A model generated the notes under the pieces. It was not told the DNA's origin. It did not search any database and saw nothing but the letters and a program-made list of their open reading frames with translations. A program made the position numbers and the translations under genes. DNA of 64,000 bases. Source: Epiperipatus broadwayi (Eukaryota > Onychophora > Udeonychophora > Euonychophora > Peripatidae). Location of the stretch: contig JAQFVV010006208.1 of the NCBI GenBank assembly GCA_028023455.1, positions 4,570,963 to 4,634,962 of the forward strand, read 5' to 3'. This document shows, one piece after another, positions 33,900 to 45,403 of the stretch; position 1 is the first letter of the stretch; every line of letters starts with the position of its first letter.

Positions 33900-34690
33900 C
33901 ATTGAACATTTACACAATCACCATTTTTATGCTTACACAAGCTGTTTACACAGAGGCTAAACTCTCCATACAGTAGCACCACTTAATGCAAATCAGAGTA
34001 ATCAATGGATGCCAGAGAGTTTGTGCATAAAATCCCTATCTAGTGTCTACTCATCCAATATTCCCAGACTAGTTTCTAGCTTGGGGATTTCATCATTGAG
34101 GAGCCACAAGCTAGAGACTACTCAGGATATTGGTTGAGTAGGCACTGGATAAAGATTTTGTGCACAAATCTTCTTGCATCCATTGATTACTCTGGCTTGC
34201 ACTGAGTGGCGCTACTGTATAGAGAGTTTAGCCTCTGTGTAAGCATAAAAAATATGATCATGTGATGTTAAGTGGCTTTATACCAATCCTGCCTAATAGG
34301 ATTATGATGACTGTGGATATTAAGGAACCAAAGACACCAAAAAGTATGGATGCTGAACTGAGTTCAGATCTGTATGACTATACAGGCTAATGAGCTTGAA
34401 TTGAAAACATTATTGTGTTTATTTTGTATTCAAAGCTTTATAGTTAGCTAATAAGGTAAAAGGTGGCTGCTGAAGGGTTGCATTAGACCCTAAGATCTAG
34501 GTGCATCACTCTCAGATCCAAGGCTCCTCACTGATGACACTCACAAGCTAGAAACTAGTTTGGGGATATTAAGATGAGTAGACAGTAGATAGAGATTTTA
34601 TTTATAACCTTCTTGCATCCATTGATTACTCTGGCTTGTACTGAGTGGCACTAGGTATGGAGAGGTTAGTCTCTGTATATAGGGGTCATA
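33900..34690. mobile_element. H2-family element, head-to-head with a tandem partner
   Basis: A minus-oriented part (GCTAAACTCTCCATACAGTA, TTCCCAGACTAGTTTCTAGC) joins plus-oriented sequence. That contains a decayed hammerhead 3' half near 34102-34127 and a second hammerhead at 34525-34566, about 437 nt apart by their cleavage positions. The body between them has CCAATCCTGCCTAATAGGAT and ACTGAGTTCAGATCTGTATG, the same body as in the 45-kb tandem. Confidence 0.75.
34525..34566 (+). ncRNA. H2 hammerhead with weakened stem II
   Basis: UCCUCA, CUGAUGA, then C-ACU-loop-GCU-A, GAAA, CUAGUU, UGGGGA. Core, stem I (6 bp) and C15.2-G16.2 are intact. Stem II has lost its GGC/GCC pairing to a C-C mismatch, and the site is GUU instead of GUC. 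Confidence 0.5.
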
Positions 34691-35169
34691 CGATAATTTC
34701 TAGGCACTAATAATACTTAATTAAAATGTTCTCCTCTAGCGCCTATATTCAACAAACTTTTATAATAAGGAATCTTCAGCTTCTTTCTGTAACTCCAAAA
34801 TTTTAGATGTAAATATTTTTTGAATATCCAATGGCCACATGAGCAAATATTAAATCAGTCAATATATATGCCATGCAAATTGATTTAAAATGATTAATAT
34901 TTTAATTTTCATAGCACAACAATTTTTACTAATTTTATATTCCGCAAATAATCTTTTTCTGATGTGAAATTGAAAATCATTATTTGACTTTTACGTATAT
35001 TCAATTTATTAGTATAGATTTGACTTCTGCTTATTTATTTTCCGGAATTAAAATAAATTGCAATTGCTTTACTGTATAAATTTAAATATCAGATATTTGT
35101 AAAATCAATTTACATTAAATATATTGATTGATTTAATATTTTTTTCTGAGTATTGAAATGAATATATAT

Positions 35170-35400
35170 ATATATCATTAAAAACCGGCTAAATTTAGAC
35201 AATCCCAATATCATCAAACCTCCATTCTTTTACACCTTTAGCAAAATATATTTATTAATTTGATAACAGTTTCGACTGTTCCCAGCAGTCTTCATCAGAT
35301 CTTATTTCTCACTCCTTTACTTCCTCCATTACAATCAACAATAACAATCAACAATTTCAAACTGTTGTCAAGGCAACCTCCTTTTAACAATAGATAGAAT
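35170..35400. mobile_element. Composite of T1 foldback and an H1-type hammerhead segment
   Basis: The ends match T1 (ATTAAAAACCGGC, TAGACAATCCCAATATCA; at right AACAATCAACAATTTCAAAC, TGTCAAGGCAACCTCCTTTT). The interior 35262-35301 is an H1-like hammerhead. This suggests that H1 inserted into T1 or that the families recombine. Confidence 0.65.
35262..35301 (-). ncRNA. H1-type hammerhead-like motif, intact core
   Basis: On the minus strand: GAU, CUGAUGA, A, GACUG-loop-CAGUC, GAAA, CUGUU, AUC. Stem I begins GAU/AUC, where the 29231 copy has AGCU/AGUU: both strands differ yet pairing is kept for three pairs. Stem II is five perfect pairs. Confidence 0.55.
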
Positions 35401-35874
35401 ATATATATATTGCTCTTTTTATATGTCTTTCTTGTTCATATGTTTTACATATATTGGTGGAACATTTAAATAGATTTAATATATATATATATATATTAGC
35501 AGTTAAATTTTAAATATATCTAATATATATATATATGAAGTTAAGATAGTTTATATTTTTAAAGCTTAACTCATTTGAAAAGTGAAAGGTTTCTAAAATA
35601 ACAGTCACAAAGGGCAGTTTGACTTTCTGGGTTGATAAATATTGGGATGAGGGGTATACTGATAAAAAATAATAAATATATTCACACATGCTTGCATTTT
35701 TAGTAAATGTAAAATTAGGATCTTATTTCTTAGTCTAGCATTTTTAATAAAAATTAAAATTTAATTGATTTGTTTGAAAGAGTATTAAACGTTGAATGGT
35801 GAATAGTTACATTTTGAGTTTTATATTAATTTATATTTATAATTTATTTATTTAATAATTTTCTTAAATTTTAG

Positions 35875-36132
35875 CAAAGAAAAGTATTTATCTTGAAACT
35901 CAGCATCCTGAGGGTCTAGAAAAAATTCAAATTCTTGAAGACCAATCTCGTAAACTGACAGAAATATCTGTTGAGCCTAAGACATTTCAGAGACCAGTAT
36001 TTACATCTCCATTGCAGAATTTGGATAATTTAGTTGAAGGACAGACAGCTCATCTTGAGTGTCGCCTCATTCCAGTTGGAGACCCTAATCTAAAAGTGGA
36101 ATGGTTTTTTAATGAAAGACCACTAGAAGTTG
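35875..36132 (+). CDS. sls: Kettin-like exon: linker + N-half of Ig 8
   Basis: This exon is 258 nt, with acceptor AATTTTAG|CA. The linker AKKSIYLETQHPEGLEKIQ has KK for KR. Then come ILEDQSRKLTEISVEP and an Ig half with VEGQTAHLECRLIPVGDP and VEWFFNERPLEVG. NG is NE and A-G is V-G at the exon end. The donor is GTTG|GTAAGT. Confidence 0.9.
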
Positions 36133-36403
36133 GTAAGTTATATTTTATTGGCCATTATATTCAAAAATCTTCAACACTACTATTTTAATTTATTGCTATA
36201 CTGTAATTTATAAGCATATTAAAATTAAATATCATGTGATTTGTATAGCTTAGATGGAATTTATATGAGATAGCAATTACATCTCATTTCATTTTAGAAT
36301 TTAAACATTAATGTAATTCTTTTTATTATTTAGGCATTTTATTTAATGAAATTTTTTGTTATAAATTTCAAACAGTTGCTTAATTCAATGATTTTATATT
36401 TAG

Positions 36404-36547
36404 GAACTCGTGTTACTTATACGCATGATTTTGGATATGTTGCACTGGATTTGGCTTATGTCAATGCTGAAGATACTGGTGTATACATGTGTAGGGCCCA
36501 TAATGATCTAGGAGAGGCTGTAACAACAGCATCTCTTAAAGTTAGAT
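36404..36547 (+). CDS. sls: Kettin-like exon: C-half of Ig 8
   Basis: This 144-nt exon follows a 271-nt intron. It reads GTRVTYTHDFGYVALDLA, then YVNAEDTGVYMCRAHNDLGE, so DSG is DTG; both canonical cysteines are present in the module. It ends with AGAT|GTAAGT, so the junction codon becomes TCT (Ser) with the next exon, 9.5 kb away. Confidence 0.9.
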
Positions 36548-37720
36548 GTAAGTTAATCTACAGTTATTTTGCAATATATATATATATATGTTTATATGAT
36601 TACTGGTTTTGCAATGACTTTCTGTTAACTTAATTATCTATTTATTAAATATTACAATCAACTGAATATAATTATTTGTAACAGCATTTAGCAGTGGACA
36701 GATTCATCATAGATCATCATTGACAAAAGGCAACGAAAAGTTTAGAAAATAGATATTTCAATCTTTTTAAGATCTCATGTCTTTGAAAACAAAGATGAGA
36801 ATTATTCATTATATGGTATTTTCTCTGAAACTTTCTAAGGACAAAAAATTTATTATTGAAGAAACAAAGAACAGGGGAGAATATAACTTTTGAATTGTAG
36901 TCTTAATGGAAGCATTTGATAACACTATATATGGTAAAGAAAATGAGTAAATGGGTCTTTATCAGACTTGAACCTTCACTTGAAGCATGAAATGACTAGG
37001 CTGATTTATTTTATGTTCGTCATATAGTACCTAATGCTCATAAAGATTAATGATGAAAGAAATGGACATTCAGTATTGAGGTAGATGGATTTCATCATCA
37101 TAATGTATTTTTGAGCAGCCAGAAAGATCAAACAGGTAGTAGATCTTTTAGGGAAAATGTCATTCTTATAATCAATCAAGAATCGATATTTGAGGACACT
37201 TAATAATAATTATAATAGACCTTGCAGTTAATTTATACCTTCTCATTAAATAAAATTTTTATTTTATAAATGTTTTTATTTTTTTTTCCTACAATAGTCA
37301 ATTATTGTATTTTATTTTTTAATGACAGTTTTCATTTTATTTTAATTTTTTGCTGATGATTTTAGGACAATTAGTGAGAGTTTAAACAACTAATTTTTTT
37401 TCATAGTGAAGCTATTTACATACAGCAATCAAAATTATATGCTGAAAGCCAAAAAGGCATTCTTATTTTGTAATATTGAGCACCAGAATACCGTTCTTAA
37501 TTATGATATTTTATTTAAATGTTTAAAGCTCATGTGGGGGTGAAAGAGTAGGGATAAGGGGGGAGATACTGGATGATTAATTCTAAGTTATGAAGATATA
37601 ATAACTTATTTGATGAGTTTTATCATAAGAAAAGAATTATAACTATTATGAAAAGTGCCTGTGATTCTTGGATTTTAATAATTTTTTATGTACATAGCAA
37701 TTTAAAGCTTTTTTTTTTCT

Positions 37721-37818
37721 ATATGTCAAAACATCAGCCGGGAATCGAACCTGCAACAACTGTCTGCAAGCAACTGCTTGCAAGGCAGCTGTGATGACCT
37801 CTCGGCTACCAATGCTTG
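37721..37818 (-). mobile_element. tRNA-like SINE
   Basis: On the minus strand: CAAGCATTGGTAGCCGAGAG, GTCATCACAGCTGCCTTGCA, then AGGTTCGATTCCCGGCTGAT and a T-rich-to-A-rich tail. TAGCCGAGAGG and GGTTCGATTCC are good A- and B-box matches. This is the best of the four copies. Confidence 0.75.
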
Positions 37819-38189
37819 AAAGCTTTATTATCACATTTGGCAATAATTATGATATAAAATTATCTTTACAATTTTGATTCACAATGAAAACTAAATCATG
37901 AATTATAAAAATATCAGGTGGATCTCATCTTTATTTTGTTCTGAGTACAATAAGTGGCATTTGTTATTATGAGATATTACCACTTTTGTGTCTCAGTCAC
38001 ATTGAATTCCAGGAACAGTGAAAGGGTGATAGACTCGACCACAAGTTCTGGACTGGTTTTTAGCCAAGCAAATTTTTTTTAAAAAAGTCATTTTGGCCAA
38101 GCGAATAAAATTGTTAAACTCAATCTGCCATCTGGGTGCTCATTTATCAAAAGATCTATCAATCAAATAATACATCGCATAATACCATT

Positions 38190-38610
38190 CCCTATGTTTA
38201 CACAAGCTCTTATAATAGAGGCAAAACTCTCCATACAGTAGTGCCATCCAGTGTAAGCCAGAATAATCACTGGATGCAAGAAAATTTGTGCATAAAATCA
38301 CCATCTAGTGCCTTCTCATGCAATATTTTCAGACTAGTTTTTAGTTTGTGGTTTTCATCACTGAGGAGCCTTGGATCTGACAGCACTGCACCTAGATCTT
38401 AGGATCTAGTACAACCTTCCAGCAAACACTTTTCACCTTTTTAGTTAATTACGAAGCTATGAATCCAAAATGAAAACACAATGTAATGTTTTCAATCTAA
38501 GATCATTCACTTTGGTGATCGATAATAGTCACAAACCTTCTAGCATCTATTGATTACTCTGACTTGCACTGGGTGGCTCTACTATATGGAGAGTTTTGCC
38601 TCTGTTAACC
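38190..38610 (-). mobile_element. H2-family element with decayed hammerhead
   Basis: The terminal inverted repeats AGGCAAAACTCTCCATACAG and TATATGGAGAGTTTTGCC bound the element. The minus-strand hammerhead (38327-38369) has GUGAUGA and AAAA in place of CUGAUGA and GAAA, so it is dead. Confidence 0.75.
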
Positions 38611-40229
38611 GAATAATATATGTAATTATGTATATACTTAAACATTTTGATCTCATAGCTGCCATATTAGTCCACTGCAACTATTTAATATGAAATGTGT
38701 ATCATTTAAAATTTCATGTTTTAATAGATTTGATTGTCTCTTGTAGATATGTAATAATATATTTGTAAAAAATAAAGAAATAAAAGTCTTTTTTTTTAAA
38801 GAAAAAAATAAAAATTATATATAACATTCAAGCAGATTGTTTGTAAAAATTAATTAAATCAGAAATATAGTATGGCAAAGATGAAGAAATTAATTTCAAA
38901 AGCTATTTAATAAGTCAAAATAAATTTTTAAATGAGTAATTATGTAATCACTATCTAGTCTGTAAATAAATTTAGAAAGCTGCTAAATTGATCACGAAAT
39001 AATGAGACCAAGAGGGCATTTATAGTAATGTAATAATAATAAAAATCACCTTCTGATGTGGATTGTTTTTAAAATCATAATCTGGATGTAATACTCTCAT
39101 AGGTATATACAATTTGCACAAGTTTAGTCAGTGTTTGAAATTTCTTTGAGAAGTCATCTGAGAAACTTATTAAGATGAGAAGCTATTGAAGTTAATTGGA
39201 ATACTTGCAGCAGAAAAAAATGGTTGAAAAGAAATGCGAATTTTAAAATTATGATCAGAAGATATTGAAAAAGTCTTTACAAGGAAAGTTGTAAATATTA
39301 TTACAATTGAACAAGCTAAAAAGAGTAGAATTCATTAATATTGTTTAGAGCTTCAAATCAATAATGTGAGATTAAATAGTGTCCTCTTGAACCACTGAAT
39401 TCCCCATTTTTTTGTCATTAAATTAATCAAGGCATCGCAATGTAAAGAAGCTCTAAGTGAACTGCCTACCTGGAATAATAATGGTCATTTTTAAAAAAAA
39501 AAATGCCCATATAAAAAAAATTATAAAGAATTAATGAACGAAACTTTGACGGAATTAAACATCACTCATTGAAAAATTATCCACAAATCCAAAAAATCAT
39601 CAAACAAGAATATTTCGAAGATTAAAGAAAAATGTATTGGACATATTGTTTTACAACTTTGAAACATATACAATATGTAAATTTCAAAGAAATACGAACT
39701 TAGGTAGCTATTTATATAATTGATTGAATATATGCTTATAATAACTTTCCCATTATTATTACTTAATGATATTGGAATAATTATTTTAAATTACATTTGG
39801 CTGTCAAAAAATATATATGTAATGTTATTTATACTTGGTATTCATTTATATTTTATTTTATTTTATTAATTTGTGTAAAATACCTAGTCAGTCTGTGCTA
39901 AATCTCTATTATAGCAACCATTATAATAATTAATTGTAAATTTTATTTGAAAGAAAAGTGAAATAATATGTCCACAAAGCTAAGAGTGATTAAATTTTAT
40001 TATGCATTTTAAAAATGTTTCTTGAAACTTCTGTATTTTATCATATCTAATTATTTATTTATTTAACTCTTAAATTAATATTATTATAAATCTATTTTTG
40101 CATCAGTCAAATCTCTTTTTCTTCCTCTAATAGACCCTTTCTCTGTATCTGTGATATGTATAAATCACAATATAACAATACAACTATTGTATAAATCAGA
40201 GAAACATTAAAATAATATAAAACACTATT

Positions 40230-40267
40230 GCCAAATGCTTTCAACTCGTTTAAGTTTTTATCAAGGC
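40230..40267 (-). ncRNA. Hammerhead-like motif, variant U3/A8 core (H6)
   Basis: On the minus strand: GCC, UUGAUAA, A, AACU-loop-AGUU, GAAA, GCAUUU, GGC. Stem I is GCC/GGC, three G-C pairs. The partner copy at 40376-40413 has UUGAAAA, GACU/AGUU, GAAA, GUGCUU. Confidence 0.45.
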
Positions 40268-40375
40268 TGTATAAAAATCGTTATACTCTACTAAGCGATA
40301 AACTCGAACATTTCATTATATTGATCAGGAAATGTTCGAGTTTATCACTTAGTAGAATATAACGATTTTTATACA

Positions 40376-40413
40376 GCCTTGAAAAAGACTCAAACAAGTT
40401 GAAAGTGCTTAGA
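40376..40413 (+). ncRNA. Hammerhead-like motif, variant core (H6, right arm)
   Basis: The plus strand reads GCC, UUGAAAA, A, GACU-loop-AGUU, GAAA, GUGCUU, AGA. G15.2-C16.2 is present, but the first stem I strand no longer pairs well, so it is probably decayed. Confidence 0.35.
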
Positions 40414-40489
40414 AATAGTGATTTATATTATTTTAATGTGCCTCAGTTTTATACAATAGTTGTATTAGATTTATTATTCTGTGATATAA

Positions 40490-41420
40490 CTGAAACACAG
40501 GCTTATTCTATACCTGTGTCTATATATGTAATATATAAGGTATATGAGCACAGACTTTCAGATGATCCATCACTCTCCACTCTATCTAATAACACTGATA
40601 CCCTCAAGCACATATATGCTGAAAAGATAAATAATCACCAATATTCGTATTTCATGCTAAACCAGCAATCATCAGTTGGTCCAGATTATCATCCCCCACA
40701 CATATATACTATAAGTGCTCAGATATATATTGATAGACAATCTTCATACTTTAATAGACAGGCTCCAATCTACTACACACTCCAACTCTTCAACCGTCCA
40801 TCCAATTGAAAATCTGATGATGGAATGCTCGAAGGCCACTCTGAGGCCAAGATTCTTATCACACCCATGTTGACCTAAGGTCATTCTGAACCCCACATGT
40901 ACAGGACGTAATCCATTTAATACATATGCAAGGATGGGCAGACATCTCTATAATGTAATAACTGAAACACAGGCTTATTCTATATCTGTGTCTATATATG
41001 TAATATATAAGGTATATCAGCACAGACTTTCAGATGACCCATCACTTTCCACTCTATCTAATAACACTGATACACTCAAGCACATATATGCTGAAAAGAT
41101 AAATAATCACCAATATATGTATTTCAATTGGATGGAATAGTTGAAGAGATGGAGTGTGTAGTAGATTGGAGACTGTCCATTAAAGTATGAAGATTGTCTA
41201 TCTTAATATATATCTGAGCATTTATTGTATATATGTGTGGGAGATGATAATCTGGACCAACTGATGATTGCTGGTTTAGCATGAAATACGTATATTGGTG
41301 ATTATTTATATTTTCAGCATATATGTGCTTGAGTGTATCAGTGTTATTAGATATAGTGGAGAGTGATGGGTCATCTGAAAGTCTGTGCTCATATACCTTA
41401 TATATTATTCTGTGATATGT
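40490..41420. mobile_element. Cluster of SINE S2 copies
   Basis: Three copies are present: two minus-oriented (40490-40930; 40950-41130), sharing AACTGAAACACAGGCTTATT and CAGACTTTCAGATGA, and one plus-oriented (41130-41420) joined tail to tail. The copies are over 90% alike by eye, and this makes parallel short open frames that are not genes. Confidence 0.7.
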
Positions 41421-41692
41421 ATATACAATAAACAATAGAAATGAGATAATATCCATGTAAATAGAAATCATATTTAACCTTAGGTGTTAATAAGAAATTG
41501 TCAATTACTACTAATTGATAATCACTGAGGACAGAAAACTCAAACCAAAGAACTATTATAGGTTTAATGAAAAAACTGATTTGGCCTCAGGGATTGTCAA
41601 GTAGTAGTAATTGATAATTTCTTGATAACAACATAGGTTAAAGGTGGTTTCTATTTACATGGATATTATCTCATTTCTATTGTTTATTATAA
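41415..41692. mobile_element. Foldback element
   Basis: The arms ACAATAGAAATGAGATAATA and TCCATGTAAATAGAAA are repeated inverted at 41645-41692. Internal pairs TTAACCT...AAATTGTCAATTACTACTA are also inverted. Confidence 0.7.
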
Positions 41693-42699
41693 TAACAATT
41701 CATAAAAAACTTCATATATATGTAATCATTTTCAACCCATATTCTGTAAGGCTGAGATTAATGCATTAGGGAAAATATAAATGGAAGAAGAGATCTAGAG
41801 TTGTTAAATATTCAATCTAGAAGTTTAATTGAGGCAACTCATGGAATGATTTATATCATTATTAAAGAAAATTCAAACTGATTTTGTTCAAGTTTGCAAA
41901 AAGATTTTATAAAATTGCACTTATAGTTGGTAAGAAATCATTCTAATGGCATTTTATATTTCAATTTAACAATTTTCTTTGACTTTAAGTTCCAGACCAA
42001 ATATTTTTGTTATATAAAATTGGATTTAAATTTGAAACTAGACGATAAGGCCTATTCATTATCAATTAATGTTATCTCTTTTCTCTGATTCAACTTGATG
42101 CACATGTGGTATTACATGTTTATTTATTAGCATGAAGGTTCTTTCCTCATGATGCCATAATTTCATTGTATAAAATAAGCAAATCAATTATGAGGTCTAA
42201 ATAGATAACTCCATGCTTTTTTCACTTCTTGACCAGAATGATTCATTATGGCATATATATTCATTAGTTACATGTTTTGTTTTTTATTTGGAAAATATCC
42301 AAATGTGGTATATATATCATTCTATTAATGAATGTTGATGGCATGAAGCAAATAATTGTAGCTATATAATCCTGAGAATATGATATTATATATATATCAA
42401 ACATTGAAACATCATTTGTATATTTTGGATATATACTAATGCTACTTATAATATTTATAATCAAATATATATACTTATTGTATATACTGTATATGTAATA
42501 TTCCATAACATCGTAATTATAAGGGAATTCAAAAAGTATGTTTAAAAAAGATAACTAACTTTTCTTATACCCTTGTAACTTCAAAGTGCATATGCATTTA
42601 GGCACTATTATAAGAATGTATTTAATTTTTTTCCTATCAATAATTTCAATCTCTGTGGTCAAGATACAATCTTTAGAGTCTATATAAATTTATGGAACC

Positions 42700-42835
42700 A
42701 TTAACAGAGGTGGGTGGGATTCCACCTCTATTCTAAAAGGAGGTTGCCTTGGTAACAATGTGAAATTCTTGATTGTTATCTATATTGGGATTGTCTAAGT
42801 GTTGACTGGTTTCTATTGGTTATATATATATGGAA
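42700..42835. mobile_element. T1 foldback fragment
   Basis: It contains AAAAGGAGGTTGCCTTGGTA, TGATTGTTATCTATATTGGG and ATTGTCTAAGTGTTGACTGG, the right half of T1. The left half is missing. Confidence 0.7.
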
Positions 42836-44448
42836 ATCTTGAATGAATGGAGTAACCCATTTAAATCAACTTAAATAGAAAGCACTTAATCTAGAACAAC
42901 TGCCCAGGTCAAGAATCAAAGTAAACTGACAGACTGATGCATCCATTATATATATATCATCAATGAATATATATATACAAAAGGTTATTTTGGATTTTTC
43001 TATGTGTAAGGATAAGTAAAAGACATTAATGTGAAGAAAAACCATAGGTAGATGATTTTATTTCTTATTGTGATTACGTTTTCAAAACATTATAGTAATT
43101 CTGTAATTTTATAAGTACAATTTTTATTAAAAGTTAATCAGGCAAAGTATTTAATATTATGATCATTGTAATATATTCACACGATTCACAAGTAAACTAA
43201 TCTTCACACATGCGCTGTTTAATATAAACTGACACGCACTCACCCGTAAGCAAAGATTTTAAAGAACAAGTGAACCCACCTATCCTTCAAGCCTATTTAT
43301 ATATATGCCAAATAGAGCATGTATGAAAATTAATTTACTTCCGAATATATTACAATAAATGTTGTACTGTTTAAAAAATAAATATTTATTATGATTATTT
43401 TATAGCATAATATCTTGTATTTAATTAATCCCCGTAGATGTTTCACTTTCAAATTTAATATTGGCGAATTGTTTAAAAAATTAAAAACTTTTATTCAGAC
43501 AAAAAAAGTTTTAAAAACAATAGGATAAATTATCAAATGAAACCGAGTCTTAGTTGATTATTTAGTCACGGTAAGAAAATGTTTAATTTTAAAAAGTAAA
43601 CCCCATCAATCATTCTAATATTGTTCATTAGTCAATAAAACAAATGCACAAATTACATGACGGCCACATACACACACATACACGCATTTATTTATTTAAC
43701 TTTATATATTTGCTTGCTAATAAAGCAGGTATTTCTTTTTTATATTTATGAATAATTTTTTTTTTCTGGTTTGATTATAATTCTTTAAATAGGAAGTGTA
43801 TATATAGAAACTTTTTTTTATAATTACAATACGATTGTATAATTTTATACAGTCGATTTGCTATGTGTGCATAGGAATGCAACTACTTTGAAGTTCTTTC
43901 AGAACCTGCATATTTATAATTATAAATGCATTCACTTGCACATTTGATTTTGCTGTGTTCTGAGAGTCTCCAAAGACCAGCCAGGAAACTAAATCAATAA
44001 ACCATATACTTCGAAATGTATATATAACAAGATTTATTTAATAACAGTGGTTCTTTGGTAAAAACAAGATAAAATAGTAATAGCTCATTAATTTTCATAA
44101 GCTATTTATTTTTCTCAGGTGAAAATAGGATTCTTCCACATCAGGAGTAGTCCAATTATTAAATTTGTGCTTTCAAATCAAAGGTCTCTTGAAACACAAA
44201 TGAGCATAAAATAACTTCACGTACAAAATAAATCTATTAACGCAATATCAGTACTTATTTCAGCAAACACAATTTATATGTTATATCATTAAGCATCACA
44301 TGATCACATTTCCTATACTAGCACATTAATTGTTGATAAACAGAGCAAAACTCTCCATACAGTATTGCCACCTGTGCTAAACAGAGTAATCAATGGATGC
44401 CAGAAGGCTTGTGCATAAAATCTCTATCTAATGCCTACTCATCCAATA

Positions 44449-44490
44449 TCCCCAGACTAGTTTCTGGCTTGTGGCCTTCATCAGTGAGGA
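44449..44490 (-). ncRNA. H2 hammerhead ribozyme, intact core
   Basis: On the minus strand: UCCUCA, CUGAUGA, A, GGC-loop(CACAA)-GCC, A, GAAA, CUAGUC, UGGGGA. Stem I is six pairs (one G-U), the cleavage triplet is GUC, C15.2-G16.2 is kept, and stem II is three G-C pairs after an A-A mismatch. Confidence 0.75.
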
Positions 44491-44905
44491 GCTTTGGATC
44501 TGAGAGCACTGCATCTAGATCTTAGGATCTAATGCAACCCTCTAGCAACCATCTTTTATCTCTACTTAACTACTAAACTATGAGAATGAAATTGAAAACA
44601 CAAAAAATATTTTCAATCTAAGCTCAATAGCTTAAATAGTCATATGGGTCTGAACTCAGTTCAGCACCCATACATTTTGGTGTCTTTGGCTCTTTTACAA
44701 CCATAGCCACCACTATCCTATTAGGCAGGATTGGTGTTAAACCATTAAGCATCACATGATCACATTTCCTATACTAGCACATTAATTGTTGATAAACAGA
44801 ACAAAACTCTCCATACAGTATTGCCACCTGTGCTAAACAGAGTAATCAATGGATGCCAGAAGCCTTGTGCATAAAATCCCTATTTAATGCCTACTCATCC
44901 AAAGC

Positions 44906-44947
44906 TCCTCACTGACGAAGGCCACAAGCCAGAAACTAGTCTGGGGA
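44906..44947 (+). ncRNA. H2 hammerhead ribozyme, intact core, sense to host transcript
   Basis: UCCUCA, CUGACGA, A, GGC-CACAA-GCC, A, GAAA, CUAGUC, UGGGGA. Position 7 is C, which the CUGANGA consensus allows. Predicted cleavage is after C44941. ACUAGU is self-complementary, so two RNAs could share an intermolecular stem III. Confidence 0.78.
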
Positions 44948-45361
44948 TATTGGATGCGTAGGCATTAGATAAGGATTTTATGCACAAGCCTTCTGGCATC
45001 CATTGATTACTCTGTTTAGCAAAGGTGGCAATACTGTATGGAGAGTTTTGCTCTGTTTATCAACAATTAATGTGCTAGTATAGGAAATGTGATCATGTGA
45101 TGCTTAATGGATTAACACCAATCCTGCCTAATAGGATAGTGGTGGCTATGGTTGTAAAAAAGCCAAAGACACCAAAATGTATGGGTGCTGAACTCAGTTC
45201 AGACCCATATGACTATTTAAGCTATTGAGCTTAGATTGAAAATATTTTTTGTGTTTTCAATTTCATTCTCATAGTTTAGTAGTTAAGTAGAGATAAAAGG
45301 TGGTTGCTAGAGGGTTGCATTAGATCCTAAGATCTAGATGCAGTGCTCTCAGATCCAAAGC

Positions 45362-45403
45362 TCCTCACTGACGAAGGCCACAAGCCAGAAACTAGTCTGG
45401 GGA
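45362..45403 (+). ncRNA. H2 hammerhead ribozyme, intact core, tandem partner
   Basis: It is identical to the 44906 copy over all 42 nt. Predicted cleavage is after C45397. Cleavage at both sites would release a 456-nt RNA with 5'-OH and 2',3'-cyclic phosphate ends, the substrate for circularisation in known retrozymes. Confidence 0.78.

Larger units (their letters stand above)
28324..35874. other. Intron 13 (about 7.6 kb)
   Basis: It holds the foldback 28527-28702, the H1 element 29187-29405, LINE-like direct repeats (30056-30455), a Gypsy-type remnant (30880-32420), a Penelope-like fragment, the H5 repeat, a long H2 dimer (33900-34690) and a composite T1/H1 element (35170-35400). 28750-29180, 29470-30040, 33050-33540 and 34700-35160 show nothing I recognise. 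Confidence 0.7.
40222..40422. mobile_element. H6 foldback element with hammerhead-like arms
   Basis: The arms of about 95 nt are inverted around ATTATATTGATCAGG (centre near 40317): CACTATTGCCAAATGCTTTC, AAGGCTGTATAAAAATCG and GATAAACTCGAACATTTC with their complements. Variant hammerhead-like cores occur at 40230-40267 (minus) and 40376-40413 (plus). Confidence 0.85.

Noticed and set aside
37721-37818. Functional tRNA gene
   Set aside because: A- and B-box matches are good, but no cloverleaf with a paired acceptor stem could be drawn, and three diverged copies share a SINE-type tail.
40399-41471. Three similar open frames (136, 68 and 115 codons), also seen at 62415-62612
   Set aside because: They are parallel translations of SINE S2 copies in either orientation, with no domain and no intron logic. 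The similarity is at DNA level.
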